DNA of 64,000 nt from Gavia stellata (Eukaryota > Chordata > Aves > Gaviiformes > Gaviidae): contig NC_082610.1 in the NCBI RefSeq assembly GCF_030936135.1, positions 18,052,428 through 18,116,427 of the forward strand, read 5' to 3'. The translations under genes and the position numbers were made by a program. Of this stretch, positions 13,901 through 25,976 are shown piece after piece (positions within the stretch are counted from its first letter, which is position 1; every line of letters starts with the position of its first letter). Below the pieces are notes generated by a model. That model did not search any database, was not told the origin of the DNA, and was given only the letters and a program-made list of their open reading frames with translations.

Positions 13901-16900
13901 AGGCAGGCACTGTCTGCACCAACAGGGGAAGGGGGAAGGATGAGCTCTCAAAACACATAATTTCCACTATATTAAGTGATGCAGAGACACGCATTTTCCC
14001 AGCTGGTACACATGGGAAGGCTAAAGACTTCCTCTGCAGGGATGGTGTTTTCTTACCTGTCTTTCCTCCATAAAAAGTGAGATTTCCAAAAGCAGTCTGG
14101 GCCGGGTGCAAGCTAGAAGGACCTCAGCCATGCTGTGCTGGTGGGAGTTGGTAGGGGTCTACCCTGCTTTCCTGGCTGGGGACAGTAGGTACCCCTGCTC
14201 CGGCTTTGTGCTTTGTGAAATGGGTCATCGCACCCATATCTCCTCCTGCACAGCACGTGGGCTGTGCCATCCCCATTAGTCTTACCCTGCCCTGTCTCTG
14301 TGTCCGATGGACACAATCTTCAAGTGAGGTACCCATTCTGGTTAGGACACTTCAAGCAAAGGGGAACATGGCTTTTCTGATGCCCGTTGGGCTTGCGCAC
14401 CATCGCTATTAAAAATGTATGTCCTACTGCTGACTTGAACTTTTCTTCTTTGCTTGGCTTTCTGCTACTGATCTTTTTCTTCTCTTCTCCACTAGATTAA
14501 AGGATCTGTATGTGTAGAGGACAGTCCTATCATTGGTCGGATAGGAAATGTAATCTCGTAGACCCTGCTTTTCCATCGCGTCATCCCAGTAACTTAATAG
14601 CAGAATTACTGAAGTCAGGCATATTATACCAGTATAGATCTCAGAGTCTTTTCTTTCTTTACTTTCCATGACTGTGGATCAATAAAACGTTGTTGATACA
14701 CCTTGAAAATCCAGAAAAGAAGCACAGGGCTTTGATGAGTCATCCTCTTAAGCCTGCTGGGTGGAATGAACCTTGCCATGGGTGATACATTTACATTCAT
14801 CCTCTAAAAAGGAGAGAAAAGTATTTTCTTGTGCTCTTTCCCATGTATTTACTTGAGGACTACCTGTTAGGAATAACAGATGAGATCCCGAGTAGATGTG
14901 AATCAATAGGAAAGCATTGACTTCACTGTGAAATGCTGGTGACAGTTTCCAATTCAGAACTGGTTGTGTCTCCATAATAGATCTCATCCATTTGATGCTG
15001 AATGCGAAACACCTTTCTGCCTATAAAGAGAACAATGAATGAATAAACATTTGTATGAAGTCAATATCATGACATTTTCATAGGTCTGAGACCCTTTGTG
15101 TGACTCCTAATGCTAAAATCACATCAGACCTTTTGTTTGACAGGCGGATGGTTTTTATCCTCCAGTGCCTGAGGAGAGAGGGAGCCGAGTGGGCAAGAAG
15201 TCGGCGATTTTCTGTTCACGTGGACGTAGCACTGAGCTGCATTTTGCTGGTTCACCTTGCTGACCTGGAGCTGCCATTACGGAAGATGAGAAAGGGGGTA
15301 AGAGGAGGGCAAAGGAGATGTATCTACGTCAGAGGAGTGACACGTTCATGAAAATGGAGAGTGTTGGACAAAGACTGACCAAGCACTGACGAAAAATCCT
15401 TGGCTGCTTCTAGCATCATTTGCTTCCACGGTTAGAGCAGCGAGGGGTGGGTGACCGGGAAACCGAGGGGATAACAACACTCAGGGGAGCGGCCCAAGAG
15501 CAGATGTGGGATCCAGACCCGTCCCAGCCACACTGCGCAGCCATGCAGTGCAGGTCCTAACAGTCACAGGGGACTGGTGGCAATGGGTCAAAGTCCCTTC
15601 TGGTCCCACACCATCAGCTTTGGCCGTGCTAAGACCACACCAACACACAGTGACACGTTTCCAGTCCTTCTGAAAGGACAATGGGAACTTGCTTTGGATC
15701 CCTCACCGCGGCTTGTCTTTCTCTGTTCTGATGCCACCATGAGCTAGATAAATTATGTCTTACTCCGTGGTGTGGGTGGATGAGCAAGAAGATTAAACAC
15801 ATCAGGCCAGACAACATGGTCACTAGCAGTGAAGACACTAAGTGCCCCAAAGCCCACTTTCAAGAATGACTTAATACAGTAGGATGGGGACTTCATGAAC
15901 TTGGCAATGAAATGGGGACATGCCCTCAACTTTCTCTTTTCATCTAGAGAAAGAGTTGGAGGATCCAGGTCACTGCAAACCTCTTAGTGGTGGGACTTCC
16001 AACGGTCTGGAGAAAAAATAAGCAGTAGCATGAGTCCCTTTTCAACATATATTCAGCAATGCAAAGGCCTGATGGGCAATCAGATTACAGGCCAGAGGAC
16101 TGAAAGGAGGCAAGAGCCAAATATTTCCATCGATTTCTGCATCTATTGCCCACTATTAACTGGTTCTTTGCAGCTGAAGGTTAGAGCAATTACCACCCTC
16201 GAGGCAGAAGGCAGAGAAGGCAGGAAACGAAGGCAGTGAGTTAAACAACTTGCCCACAGCCATGCAGTGAGCAGTCAGAAAGGCAGCCCTGTGTTTTCTG
16301 CGCTGATTGTTGGCAATAGGATTAGTGCTGGACATTTGATTTTTCTTGTTATAATGTTTTTGATGTTTTCAGGCAGTTGTTTACCTGTGCAACCTTTTTT
16401 TTTTTTTTTTCCCCAGAAAAGCAAATTCACAGTCAAACTAAATGTTCAAAAATTCTGTGCCAGATCTCCATAGGATAATTACCATTTCTGGAGGGTTTTG
16501 CCACCTCTCTGGGAGCTCCTAGACTCCTCTTCAATCTTTCCTCCCTTCTCAAAAGAGCTGCATTTAATTTATTTATTTTTTTTTAAAGAAACCTGACTCC
16601 AGGAGCTGGGAGTAAAATATTGGGTATCACAGACAGAAATTAAAATCACCAGGACTGGTAGTGCAGGAGGAGACCTGTTGCAATACACATAGGCTACCTT
16701 TCTGCACAAAGGTGACATTCCCCGATGTCCTTGTTAAAGAAGTTGTCTATGAGTTGAAATACAGTGGGCCAGTGGTGTCAGCAATTAGTTTTACAACGCC
16801 ACAAGATGGCATGCTCCAAGAGACGGTGCATTTTATTTCGCCACCCGCTCCTGGCTGGCTGCTTGTTGCCCACATTTCCAAAGAGAAAATTGCTCCTAAG

Positions 16901-19900
16901 TGCTTCCCCATTGATCTGAGACAAGATGGTTGTTTTGGATTCTGCCACGGCAGGTGAATCATCAATACAATATTTCTGAATTTTCACTCGCCTCTTCGAC
17001 ATCCATTTCCTGAAAGAGAGAGGGATTGCTGCTGTATTTGTTTCCGAAAACTCAGGGCTGAATTCTCAGTTCCTGGGAAGAGGCTGATTTTTTTCTCCAT
17101 CCAAGCAGCCTCCCTTCCCTCCGAAAACCCTTTCTCCAAACCATTCACTATTTTGCTGGAAATTAGGTTATTTTCCTCTGAAAAGTTGATTGCTGTAAAA
17201 ACTTCCTAGAAATGCATTTTCATTGTTGACCAACGAGAGGAGACTTGATGGGTTTGGAGGCAAAATTTGAGCAGCACGAGTACAAAATTTTGAATCTGAA
17301 TGTGGAGATGGAAACAGAGTTGTGAGACCAGCTGGCCCCATGCTTCAAAATGGCGGGGGTGGGAGGTAATTTTTTGTGGGTAATAGGAATACTCTCATAT
17401 TTAGCTAAAACCTGACCTGACCTTCTGAAATGTGAAATCTTGGACACAGAGGTTTGCATTTAGCTGCTGAGGGTATTGGCCTTGATCCTTAAGTCACTGG
17501 TTTGCGTCTGTGGAGCAGATCTGTTCCGTACACTACACTGGGAAAATGTACTGATAAATACCGAGGCAGAAGGGCACTAGAGGAGGTTGCACAGCTCTGC
17601 TCCGTCTTCGCTAGGAAAGCGTATCTTCTGCCACTTTTTTTTTTTTTTAAAAACATAATTGGCTTTTTCGATTTTGCCTTGGGATTTACCCACTGGCTGG
17701 AGTAACAACCCCTGCACCAGGGCTCTTCATGTCCCAGTGGTCACCTCTGCAGTGGGGGGAACAGAGGGCCAGGACCCCACATCTGGCCTGTCCACCAGAC
17801 CAGGTCTGAAGCTGCTAAACCTCATCTGATCAGGCAGAGCTTTTCTCCCAGGGTGGCAGGAAACATTTTGCTGCCTTTACTGAAGAGCTAGCACATCTTT
17901 GCTGCTTGCACCCCCCCTTTGCCCGGGCTCATCAGTTGTGAGAGAGTGTGAGCACGCAAGTCAGTATTTTCTAGATAATAGGAGGCTGCAAAGTTAAGAG
18001 GGAGATGAGGATTTTAATTATCTTTTTTTTTCCTCCTGCCGCTGCCCCAGTCCTAGGGAGGCTGCAATGACGTGGAAGCCTGAGGTGTCATTATGGGTTA
18101 TTAAACTCCTTTGTGACACTCAGGGATGTTGAATGGAGCTACAAAAGGAAAAAAACATCTCTTGATGGAGCCGGCTAACCCCCCTGTAATTGCTTCATGT
18201 GGCAGACTGTAATTATTCAGGCTGTGGAGAGGAAGAGGGAAAGAGAGCAGGCGGGTGGGAGAAAGAGCGACAAGGGGACCTAGGCACCCCATTTGGCCAT
18301 TAGGGTGGGTTGTGATGGGAGATGGCAGTTCACCCTCACATCAGTGTACACCATCCCTTTCTTTGGCCCTTGGTGGGGCACTCTCACAGTGCAAACACTG
18401 TCCCTGTGGCTCCCTGGGCCACCGGAGAGACCCCCACCCTCTCCAGGCTGGGCTGTAGGTGCCTTTGCCACTGATTCACCCTGGGACTTGTACCAAGACC
18501 ACAGGCTGTTGCATGGACATCTCTTCAACTCCCATGATGAGGGACGGTAATTTGGCAGATGGGGTTTTCCTCTTGGTCCCCATACCCGAGGTGCTCAGGA
18601 ATGGTGATTATTGCAAACAATGCTTGAAGATGCACAAAATGACCACATGGATGCAGCCAAAGAAGATAATATCTTGCTCTTCTCTCTGCACCACCAATCC
18701 TGCATCCAGTGGCAGGTGAAATAAGCCTCCCGATTACCAGCAGCACTCTGCACCTTAATGCCATTTCTGGATCCTTTTTGGGTCTGCTTTACTCTTGAGG
18801 GAGGCACAGTCAGAGCTGCCCAGTTGATGGGCTTTTCTGTCTGGGGACTAGTGCAGCGAAGCAGTGTCCAACAGTGTTTGCTCTTTCTGCTTTATGTCAG
18901 ATTAATCCCTTAAAACACACAGCTGGATACACATGGCACCCACACACATTCAAGGACCGTCATGTGGTTGGAGTGTGAGAAACAAAGCAGCGATGAAGAC
19001 CTATCCATCTGTTGTATTTCCTTCATAAAGCTTCCTAAAGGCTCCTCTTCCTCATTAGCAAATCTGGTAGTTAGTCAAACATGACAAAAGCTGAGACAAG
19101 CCTGGCTTGGTTTAACCAAATGGGCTGACACCCCCCAGAAGTCATGTCTGATAGCAGCAGAACTTAAATATGGACTCAAACACATGGTTTATAGAGATGT
19201 AGATGCACAAAGAGATGGAAACTCCAAGCTGTGGGTGGTCTCCGAAAAGGTGGGACTTTGCCTGGGAAGGACACAGGTGGAAAATGTGTTAAGGAGCTTT
19301 GCACTGGACTGGCTGGGAAAAAGCAATGCCTGTCCTCTCGCAGCTATGCTGGTAACACTGCTCTGAAGGATGTTCACCCGCTGCCCGCCTTCCTGCCCAA
19401 AAGGAGAACCTGCTGCTGTGTGGTTTCTCCCAGCTCACCTCCTCTGTCAGCTCTTCCAGGACAGGAGACCCAACCTGACTTTTCCACTCTTATTAGAGGG
19501 AGAAAGTCTTACTATCACTTATGGCAATCTGGAAGTTTTGCCCTTGGTTGCATGGAAAGCAGGACTTCACTTTGGCTGCGTAGAGCTTCCGTGCTGGGGA
19601 GTGTTTCTGTACAATGCAGGACTCTCATCAGCAGACAGGGATGGGGAGGGGACAGATTAGCAGGGTTTAAAGAAGAAAAGAGTTGCATGCCTAATTTGTC
19701 ATCCATATAAAGGAGAGGGATTAAAAATCAAGGGCTTTGGGATGAGATAACTAAGTAGAAGAACTGATGAGCTTAAATAAAGTACTGGATTTCACAAGGA
19801 GAGAAACAATATGTAATGAGACAAAAGGAAAACAGAAAATACATTCAAAGAAATTCCATCTATTCATACACTCATCTTGAAAACTTGTCTGAAGTTATCA

Positions 19901-20663
19901 GCACTTTTTAAAGCCACTGTTTTTCAGAGGAGCCTTCATATGTGATCTCTGAATACGTTACAGCCTGCAGGAAGGCTGAATGACTCGTTCTGTTCCCATA
20001 TTAAAGTACATTACAAATTTTCTCAATTCTTTACATGCACTGACATTTTAAGACTATCCTTTCAGCAAATTGATTACAAATTTGGATAACTGGAACTTGC
20101 TTTGATGGCTGATGTTATGTTTATCATCCCTGGCAAATGCTGTTCTAAAGAGACATTTAAACTAAGTCAGTTACCAAAAATAAAAGGTCTAGCAAAATAG
20201 TTTCTCCTTCTGATTTTAAGGTAAGAAAACAGTATGAAGGAAAAGACATTAAATTCATTAAATAATTTGAAATTTGTCTTTGTCCTAAAATGGAACTGAA
20301 AAACTGTAAGAAAAAATGCTACTTAGGTGACAGCGGTCTCTCGGTGGCAGCGCAAAGCAATGCCGATGGTCTTCTGTTCTGTGCACCTGCTGGAAAAAAT
20401 GGGCTCAAAAGGGTTGTGAAACGGAGAAAGCCCACAGTGAGCACAGCAGGGATGCCCGGCGAAGGTGGCAGCGTGGGAGTGAGTGCCGGTATCTTGGAGC
20501 GGTGTTCCCACACCCCAGCTTGTCCAGCTACCGTGGTCCATCTCAGCCAGTGGCACAAAAAAAATCAACAGTAGGATTGTGCTAATTCATATCCCTCAAT
20601 AAGGGGGTCCCCAGGGCCACCCCAGCAGCCAGGAGGTGACTGAGCCTGCAATGCTGCTCCTAG
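10906..20663. other. Intergenic DNA upstream of provirus, no gene recognised
   Basis: No gene is recognised. Several overlapping frames at 11,930-12,860 (up to 245 codons on plus and 189 on minus) reflect GC-rich composition: they overlap in opposite strands and have no domain. The block at about 17,950-18,260 has several AATTA/TTATT homeodomain-like cores and could be a conserved non-coding element, which I cannot confirm without an alignment. The DNA becomes AT-rich from 19,700 to 20,300. Poly-T runs occur near 16,394, 16,570 and 17,635. Confidence 0.5.
16200..16290. repeat. Possible old MIR-like SINE tail
   Basis: The segment GTTAAACAACTTGCCCACAG followed by CATGCAGTGAGCAGTCAG resembles the core of amniote MIR/CORE-SINE elements (the 'acttgcccaaggtcacacagc' block, from memory). 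The match is short and diverged. Confidence 0.35.
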
Positions 20664-21193
20664 TGTTGTCCCAAAAAGAGGGATATTTATCAGGTATGCA
20701 AGCCCATCCACACAGGGTCGAGGTATTTCTTTATTACAGATTTGCGCAAAGCCGGGAGCTGGGTGATATTTCACAATGCTAGCTCTGCTCCATACAAAAA
20801 CTACAGCGTATTTACCCTGTTACATGATTAGCAGAAACCCGCCTAAGTTTACACTCATTGGTTAGTGATTAACACGACATTTGTTATTGGCTAGTCGCAT
20901 TTCAGTTAGCGCGCATGCCCCTTGGAGGAGCGTGGGGGTAAGTCAACTTGGTCTTCAGTTGAGTCGGTGGTCGTGCTCTCCCCCTATTGTCTTTACCTTT
21001 CCCCCTGGTTACTGCTGATTTGTGCCGACTTTGCACTTGTGCGGCAACTTTCCAGCTTCATGACCTTCTAGAGCAAGAAGTTCCTCTTTATCAGCTTTCT
21101 CCGTTCCTCCCCAAGGGCTTTAAAGATTATCAAAGCATGCAAGTTTATACAAAATAGCCAGTTTTACAATAGGCCTGTTGGTTTAGCTTATCA
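20664..21193 (-). repeat. 3' LTR of the provirus
   Basis: The repeat is 530 bp, starts TGTTGTCCC and ends CTTATCA on the plus strand, so it keeps the TG...CA ends. It matches the other LTR except at five positions. Read on the minus strand it has two CCAAT boxes (plus-strand ATTGG at 20,857 and 20,886), a TAAATA-type TATA element near 20,810 and an AATAAA signal (plus-strand TTTATT at 20,730-20,735), the normal U3-R order. Transcription would run away from TH. Confidence 0.95.
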
Positions 21194-21375
21194 GTTTGCC
21201 CCTTTGAAACTTATCTAAGTCTCATCTTCAGATACGTTTCACCTTTATTATTAGGGATTAGTATGTATTGCCCTGTAACTCTTTTTACCACCATGCTTTT
21301 AATACATTCAAACAAAAAACAAATTATCCCAATTATTGTTATAATCACAATCAAACTTTGTAACAGGCTTTGCAA

Positions 21376-22860
21376 CTACCCAGTGAGGGAGAATCTGAAT
21401 CCGTGCAATATTTTATTTGGCCATCCCATCTCTATCACGGCCCTAAGGCTTGCTACTTGTTTTATTTTTTCAGGTTGATCATATAAATGTTCAGTAATGT
21501 TTGGAATAGGAACACAGAAATCTTTATTATTTAAATTCAAATATCTGCATACCCCGTGTTCGTGTAGTAATAGTAGATCTAAAGCCAATCTGTTCTGTAG
21601 GACTATTTTAGAAGTAGCTTGTAAATGGATATTCAAATCCTGTAATCCTGCTTTAGTAGCATTTGCTAGTAATTCTGTTTGTCCTGTTAGGTTATATAGC
21701 CACATACGATTTTGAAACAAAGTAATTTGGAGACTAAAAATTGCCTCTAATATCCATCCCACTTTTGTTCCTATAGAGGGATGTCCCAGGGGTCTATATC
21801 ATCTCTCGTTATTTTTCCCCATGACTGAGGTCCTAATGGCCTCTTTTCTCCATATGGGACATAAAGTTAACATACCTAATGCATGTGCCTTTGTTTTCCT
21901 CCTAGAGGCAATTGTGTAGTCCAGGTTCCATCGTCACTAATCCATATTGTATGACCCATGGAGGACACTGTTTCCCTATTGCAATCAAAAGATCTGTTTT
22001 TTATTATAGTGTCGGTCCAAGCATCATGTATATAAGTAGAATAATTTCTACAGAGACACCCTAATTGCAGGGCTCGGGCAACTGGACCTAATCACTGAAC
22101 TCTGTAATCAACTGTGGAACAACCAAAAAGTTGTGTGCAGCCCCATCTAAAATACTGTGATTCCTTAACTTTTGCTGTTGTTATGTTTGTCAATACTTTA
22201 ATACCAGGACTGTTTTTATCTTTTTGGTTTGATTCTTTTTTTCCCGTCCACTCAATATACCATGGTGTACTTTGCTTCTAAGGCCATTCACCTTCTTCTG
22301 AGTTGATCCATACCTGAGGTAGGTTCATTCCCCATGGAAAAGACAAGTTTCGGGTCCCCCTGTCCCTGGGTTCTCTGTTCCTCCCGGTACGAATGGGCTA
22401 TCTTGAGTGCCGTTTACATTGCAAAACCAGGTTTCCTTCACACACTTATATACTTAAACTAATTAACATTAAATCCACACTCTTCATTTTGGTTATCATA
22501 ATAACGTTAAAATAATAGTACTTTCAGAAATCCCATTGGGATCCCTTCTAGGTTCAAAGAAAAGTTGACTTGAGCCCCCACTAATACTATAAGCAGAGGG
22601 ATTATAGAGTTTGAGCAAAGTAATAATTGTTTTTAGGGAACCTGAATACCAGAGTTTTCAAAACAGTTAATTTTTCCTTGAGACTCTTAATTTTAAGTCT
22701 CCCATGGGCTTGGAAGTCCACTGTTCTTCTAAAGGAGCCTTCTTAACTCTGGTGTAATGTATCCAGGAAATAATCCCATCAACCTTTACTGCTCTATAGG
22801 TGGTTAAAAGTACAAGATATGGTCCTTTTCACATTTCTTTCAGTGGTTCATCTTTCCACG
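21376..22860 (-). pseudogene. Decayed env remnant (ERV)
   Basis: The surface-subunit part (about 22,860-21,800) is broken by many stops, though short env-like stretches with Cys and N-glycosylation motifs can be read near 22,320-22,440. The transmembrane-subunit part is open at 21,762-21,376. It contains the LQNR-type heptad segment shared by class I envelope proteins, followed by a spaced Cys pair. After a stop, a hydrophobic stretch that could be the membrane anchor is readable at about 21,280-21,370. It is a remnant, not a functional envelope gene. Confidence 0.75.
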
Positions 22861-22861
22861 C

Positions 22862-24094
22862 TCAAACGTAGATGGAATCTCCAGGTTGAAACTCATGCAC
22901 AGCAGTATCTAGAGGCAGTGGTGTTTGTTTATTTAGGTACCTATGTAGGGATGACAATGCCCTAGAAAGAGATATTAAGTAAGTTTGTATAAGTTTATTT
23001 CCCATGATATGCATTTGGTCACCTTCTCCCATAGCAAAATTAAGTGGGTATGGTTTTCCATAGAGGATTTCAAAAGGACTTACTTTTTCTTTACTTCTGG
23101 GAGTGATTCTGATTCTCATTGATGCTATTGGTAATACTTCTACCCATTTCAAATTAGTTTTTTGGCATAACTTAGCAATTTGTTGTTTGAGGGTTTGGTT
23201 CATTCTTTCTACCTTCCCACTTGACTGAGGTCTTCATGGTGTATGCAGTTCCCATTTAATCTGACGGAACTTGGATACTCCCTGTACCACCTCCGCTATG
23301 AAATGGGATCCGTTATCTGACGACAGTCCTTCTGGTATTCCAAACTGGGGAATTATTTCTTTTAACAGTACCTGAACTACCTCTCTTGTCCAATTGGTGT
23401 CATACGGGAAAACTTCTGGCCAGCCTGAAAAAGTATCAGCCAGAACAAGAAGATATTTATACCTATTACAATTAGGCAACTCTGAAAAATCCACCTGCCA
23501 ATGTTCTCTGGGAGTTACTCCCCTTTTTAAGTTGCCAGGTGGTGGCCTACACTGAATTTTTGGATTGTTTTTACAACAAAGACGATATTTTCTAGTAATT
23601 ATGTCTGCTAATGTCTGCATTTTTGGTCCTACAGTGTATCGCTTAACACTATTAACCATTGCCTCTGCTCCCATACGAGTTTCTTTATGCGAGTTAATAA
23701 AAATGGAGTTCATCAATTGGGGAGTGACTAGGACTTGGTGGGTGGGTGTCACCCACCACCCTTCTTTGGTTTTGCTACAACGTAACATTGCAGCTAGCTT
23801 ATTGTCCTTTTCTGAATATTGGGGCAATTCCATATCTATATTCCTTGCCAGTATTAGCGCTCCTTGAATCTCTTCCCATAAAGCTGCCTTCTTCGCTGCC
23901 AAATCCACCTTGCGGTTGCCTTGAATTATATTTCCTTGACCTTTCTGGTGGGCTTTGCAATGGGTTATAGCCACTTCCTTTGGCTCCGATACTGCTTGCA
24001 AGAGATCTAAAATCTCATGTCCATATTTAATGGGTGTTCCTTGAGAACTCAGCAGTCCTCTTTCTTTCCAGGTGGCTCCATGAGCGTGTACCAC
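22862..24094 (-). pseudogene. pol remnant: RNase H end and integrase (ERV)
   Basis: The minus strand is open from 24,094 to 23,234 and again from 23,203 to 22,862, separated by a TGA within the integrase core. Visible in order are the end of RNase H (KAHQKGQGN), an N-terminal integrase zinc-binding-like region (LCCKNN), the core with the first catalytic Asp in WQVDFSEL and the second in SSDNGSHF, and after the stop the third acidic residue in GKVERMNQ. The C-terminal domain follows, around EFQPGDSIYV. All three catalytic acids survive, but the frame is broken. Confidence 0.9.
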
Positions 24095-25170
24095 TCCGAA
24101 AGCATATTTGGAATTTGTATATATGTTGATTCTTCGGTTACATCCAATTCTTAGAGCTTGGGTAAGAGCTATCAGCTCTGCTTTTTAGGCTGAGGTATTC
24201 CGAGGCAAAGAATGAATTTCAATTTCTTTATCAATGGTCACTATAGCATACCCAGCTTTCCTCACTCCTTCGTGCACAGAACTGCTACCATCTCTATATA
24301 ATTCCAGATCTGGATTCTCTAAAGGTTGATCCTTCAAGTCTGGCCTGCTAGCGTAAACTTGTTCAACTGTGGCCATGCAGTCATGGTGCAAGGGTTCTTG
24401 TTCAGCTATGGGTGGTAAAGTAGCAGGATTCAAAGATGACATTGTCTTTAAAGTTGTGTCATCCTGTTCTAATAATAAAGCCTGATATTTAGCCAACTGG
24501 CTAGGAGAAATCCAATGATGTCCCTTACGCTCCAATATTGCTGTCACTGCATGTGGGACCAAAGCTGCGATGGGCTGACCCGAGGTAAGTTTACGAGCTT
24601 TTTCGACTAGCACAGCTGTAGCTGCCGCCGCTTGCAAACACACTGGCCAGCCTTTGCTTGTTTCTTCCAACTGTTTTGAGAAATAGACCACTGGCCTTTT
24701 CCAGTCCCTGAGGGACTGGGTGAGCACTCCCAAGGCCACATGTTGCCTCTCATGTATGTAAAGTTGGAAAGCTTTAGTCAGATCTGGTAAACCTAGGGCT
24801 AGGGTCTGTATTAATTCCTTTTTGATCTCATCAAAACCTCTTATGCATTCTGGTGTCCACTCTAGGAGGTCGCCTGGGCCCTTAATAGCAGCATATAAGG
24901 GTTTAGCCAGTAGTCCATAATTAGGGATCCACATCCGACACCAGCCGGCCATTCCAAGGAACGCTCTCAACTCTCATTTTGATTTCAGAACTGCAGTCCT
25001 ACAGATTGCTTCTTTGCGTTCTGCCCCCAATTCTCATTGGCCTCTAGAAATTTCATATCCCAAATACTGGACTTGCTCCTGTGCTATCTGTGCCTTTTAT
25101 TTAGACACCTGATATCCAGCCAGATATCGAATATATAAATCTTGTTCCCTCCTTCATGCATATATAACAA
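24095..25170 (-). pseudogene. pol remnant: RT thumb, connection and RNase H (ERV)
   Basis: The first readable part (about 25,150-24,980) matches the RT thumb region of gammaretroviruses, for example EQVQYLGYEISRGQ, with two in-frame stops. The frame is then open from 24,970 to 24,185: RFLG-type start (RAFLGMAGWCRMWIPNYG), the connection domain and RNase H with its first Asp in YRDGSS. A further stop lies near 24,183, just before the [10 protein letters not shown] segment. The next conserved RNase H motif reads TNSKYAF where the family has TDSKYAF, so one active-site Asp is replaced by Asn. RT fingers and palm, including the YxDD site, are absent. Confidence 0.88.
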
Positions 25171-25473
25171 CTTACATTTCCTCCTAGTACCATAATCACT
25201 CCTTAAAGTCATAAAAGCATCCACATATGGCACTTCATCCTATTTCCCTTAACGCTTACAAAACACGATTAATTGCAATATGGTACTATATTTCAGAGAC
25301 CCCACTTCAGGCCAGTTTTCCCTATCACCCAAAAAATATTGTGGCCACCACTGATTATAGTACCTTTTCATTTTCTCTTTAGTCAAAAGATCTCCTCCAA
25401 ACTTATTCCAGTTTTTCAAAATACACCCCAGGGGAGTACAAGGAGAAGTTGCGGTAGAGGATGCTGCCCCCAT
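25171..25473 (-). pseudogene. gag matrix remnant (ERV)
   Basis: On the minus strand a start at 25,473 gives MGAASSTATSPCTPL, a myristoylation-type glycine and the TPL motif of gammaretroviral matrix proteins, continuing through WPEVGSL. The open frame ends at a TAA near 25,249; recognisable matrix sequence (DEVPYVDAFMTLRS) continues past it with a second stop. Only the matrix part remains; the sequence then jumps to pol. Eight upstream codons in the open frame belong to the leader. Confidence 0.85.
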
Positions 25474-25955
25474 TTTCCCATTTTTCTTGTTCACCAAATT
25501 ATATTACCCAAATAGCATACCCTATCAGTCTGGACCTTTTAATAGTCTGCACTATTATTTTAATCTTTTAAATTAAAGTCTGTTTTAATAGACTGCACAC
25601 CGCTCCGACCACGCTGGTCGATTAAGGCCACCTGCCGAGTGTTATTGCGTGAATTATGTGGAGGCCAATGTCTCTGACCCCCCCTTGGTTGGTCGACCCC
25701 GCTGATCGATAATACCTTAATTTTACCAGAAATCTTACCCAAAAGAGTGGCACCTCCACCCAAAACTCCAAGCTTTTACCCCTTTTCCCAGAAATACCTC
25801 TGTTAGGCGTTGTATCTTTGAGTTGCTCAATGTCCCGATGCTGGAGGGGATCCGGAGGAGTCCCCAGACAAAAGGTTGGTGCGTGCTAGAGTCCTGTCTG
25901 GTCTGAATCTCCACCACCGGGAACAGTAAGATGATCTGGCCAAGGCCTTAAGGCA
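25474..25955 (-). other. Proviral 5' leader
   Basis: About 480 bp between the primer binding site and the gag start. It should contain the packaging region and splice donor, but I cannot place either with confidence. Confidence 0.6.
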
Positions 25956-25973
25956 GTCCCATCTGAGGTGCCA
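25956..25973 (-). promoter_or_regulatory. Retroviral primer binding site, tRNA-Arg-like
   Basis: Immediately inside the 5' LTR, after a 3-base spacer, the minus strand reads TGGCACCTCAGATGGGAC. It is complementary to a tRNA 3' end. From memory it fits a tRNA-Arg (CCT anticodon) with one or two changes, and does not fit the Pro, Trp or Lys primers of common retroviruses. Confidence 0.6.
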
Positions 25974-25976
25974 AAA

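Noticed and set aside
25140-25180. CYIC motif resembling a retroviral zinc knuckle
   Set aside because: In the frame continuous with gag this stretch reads as matrix-like sequence, and the His and last Cys of a knuckle are missing.
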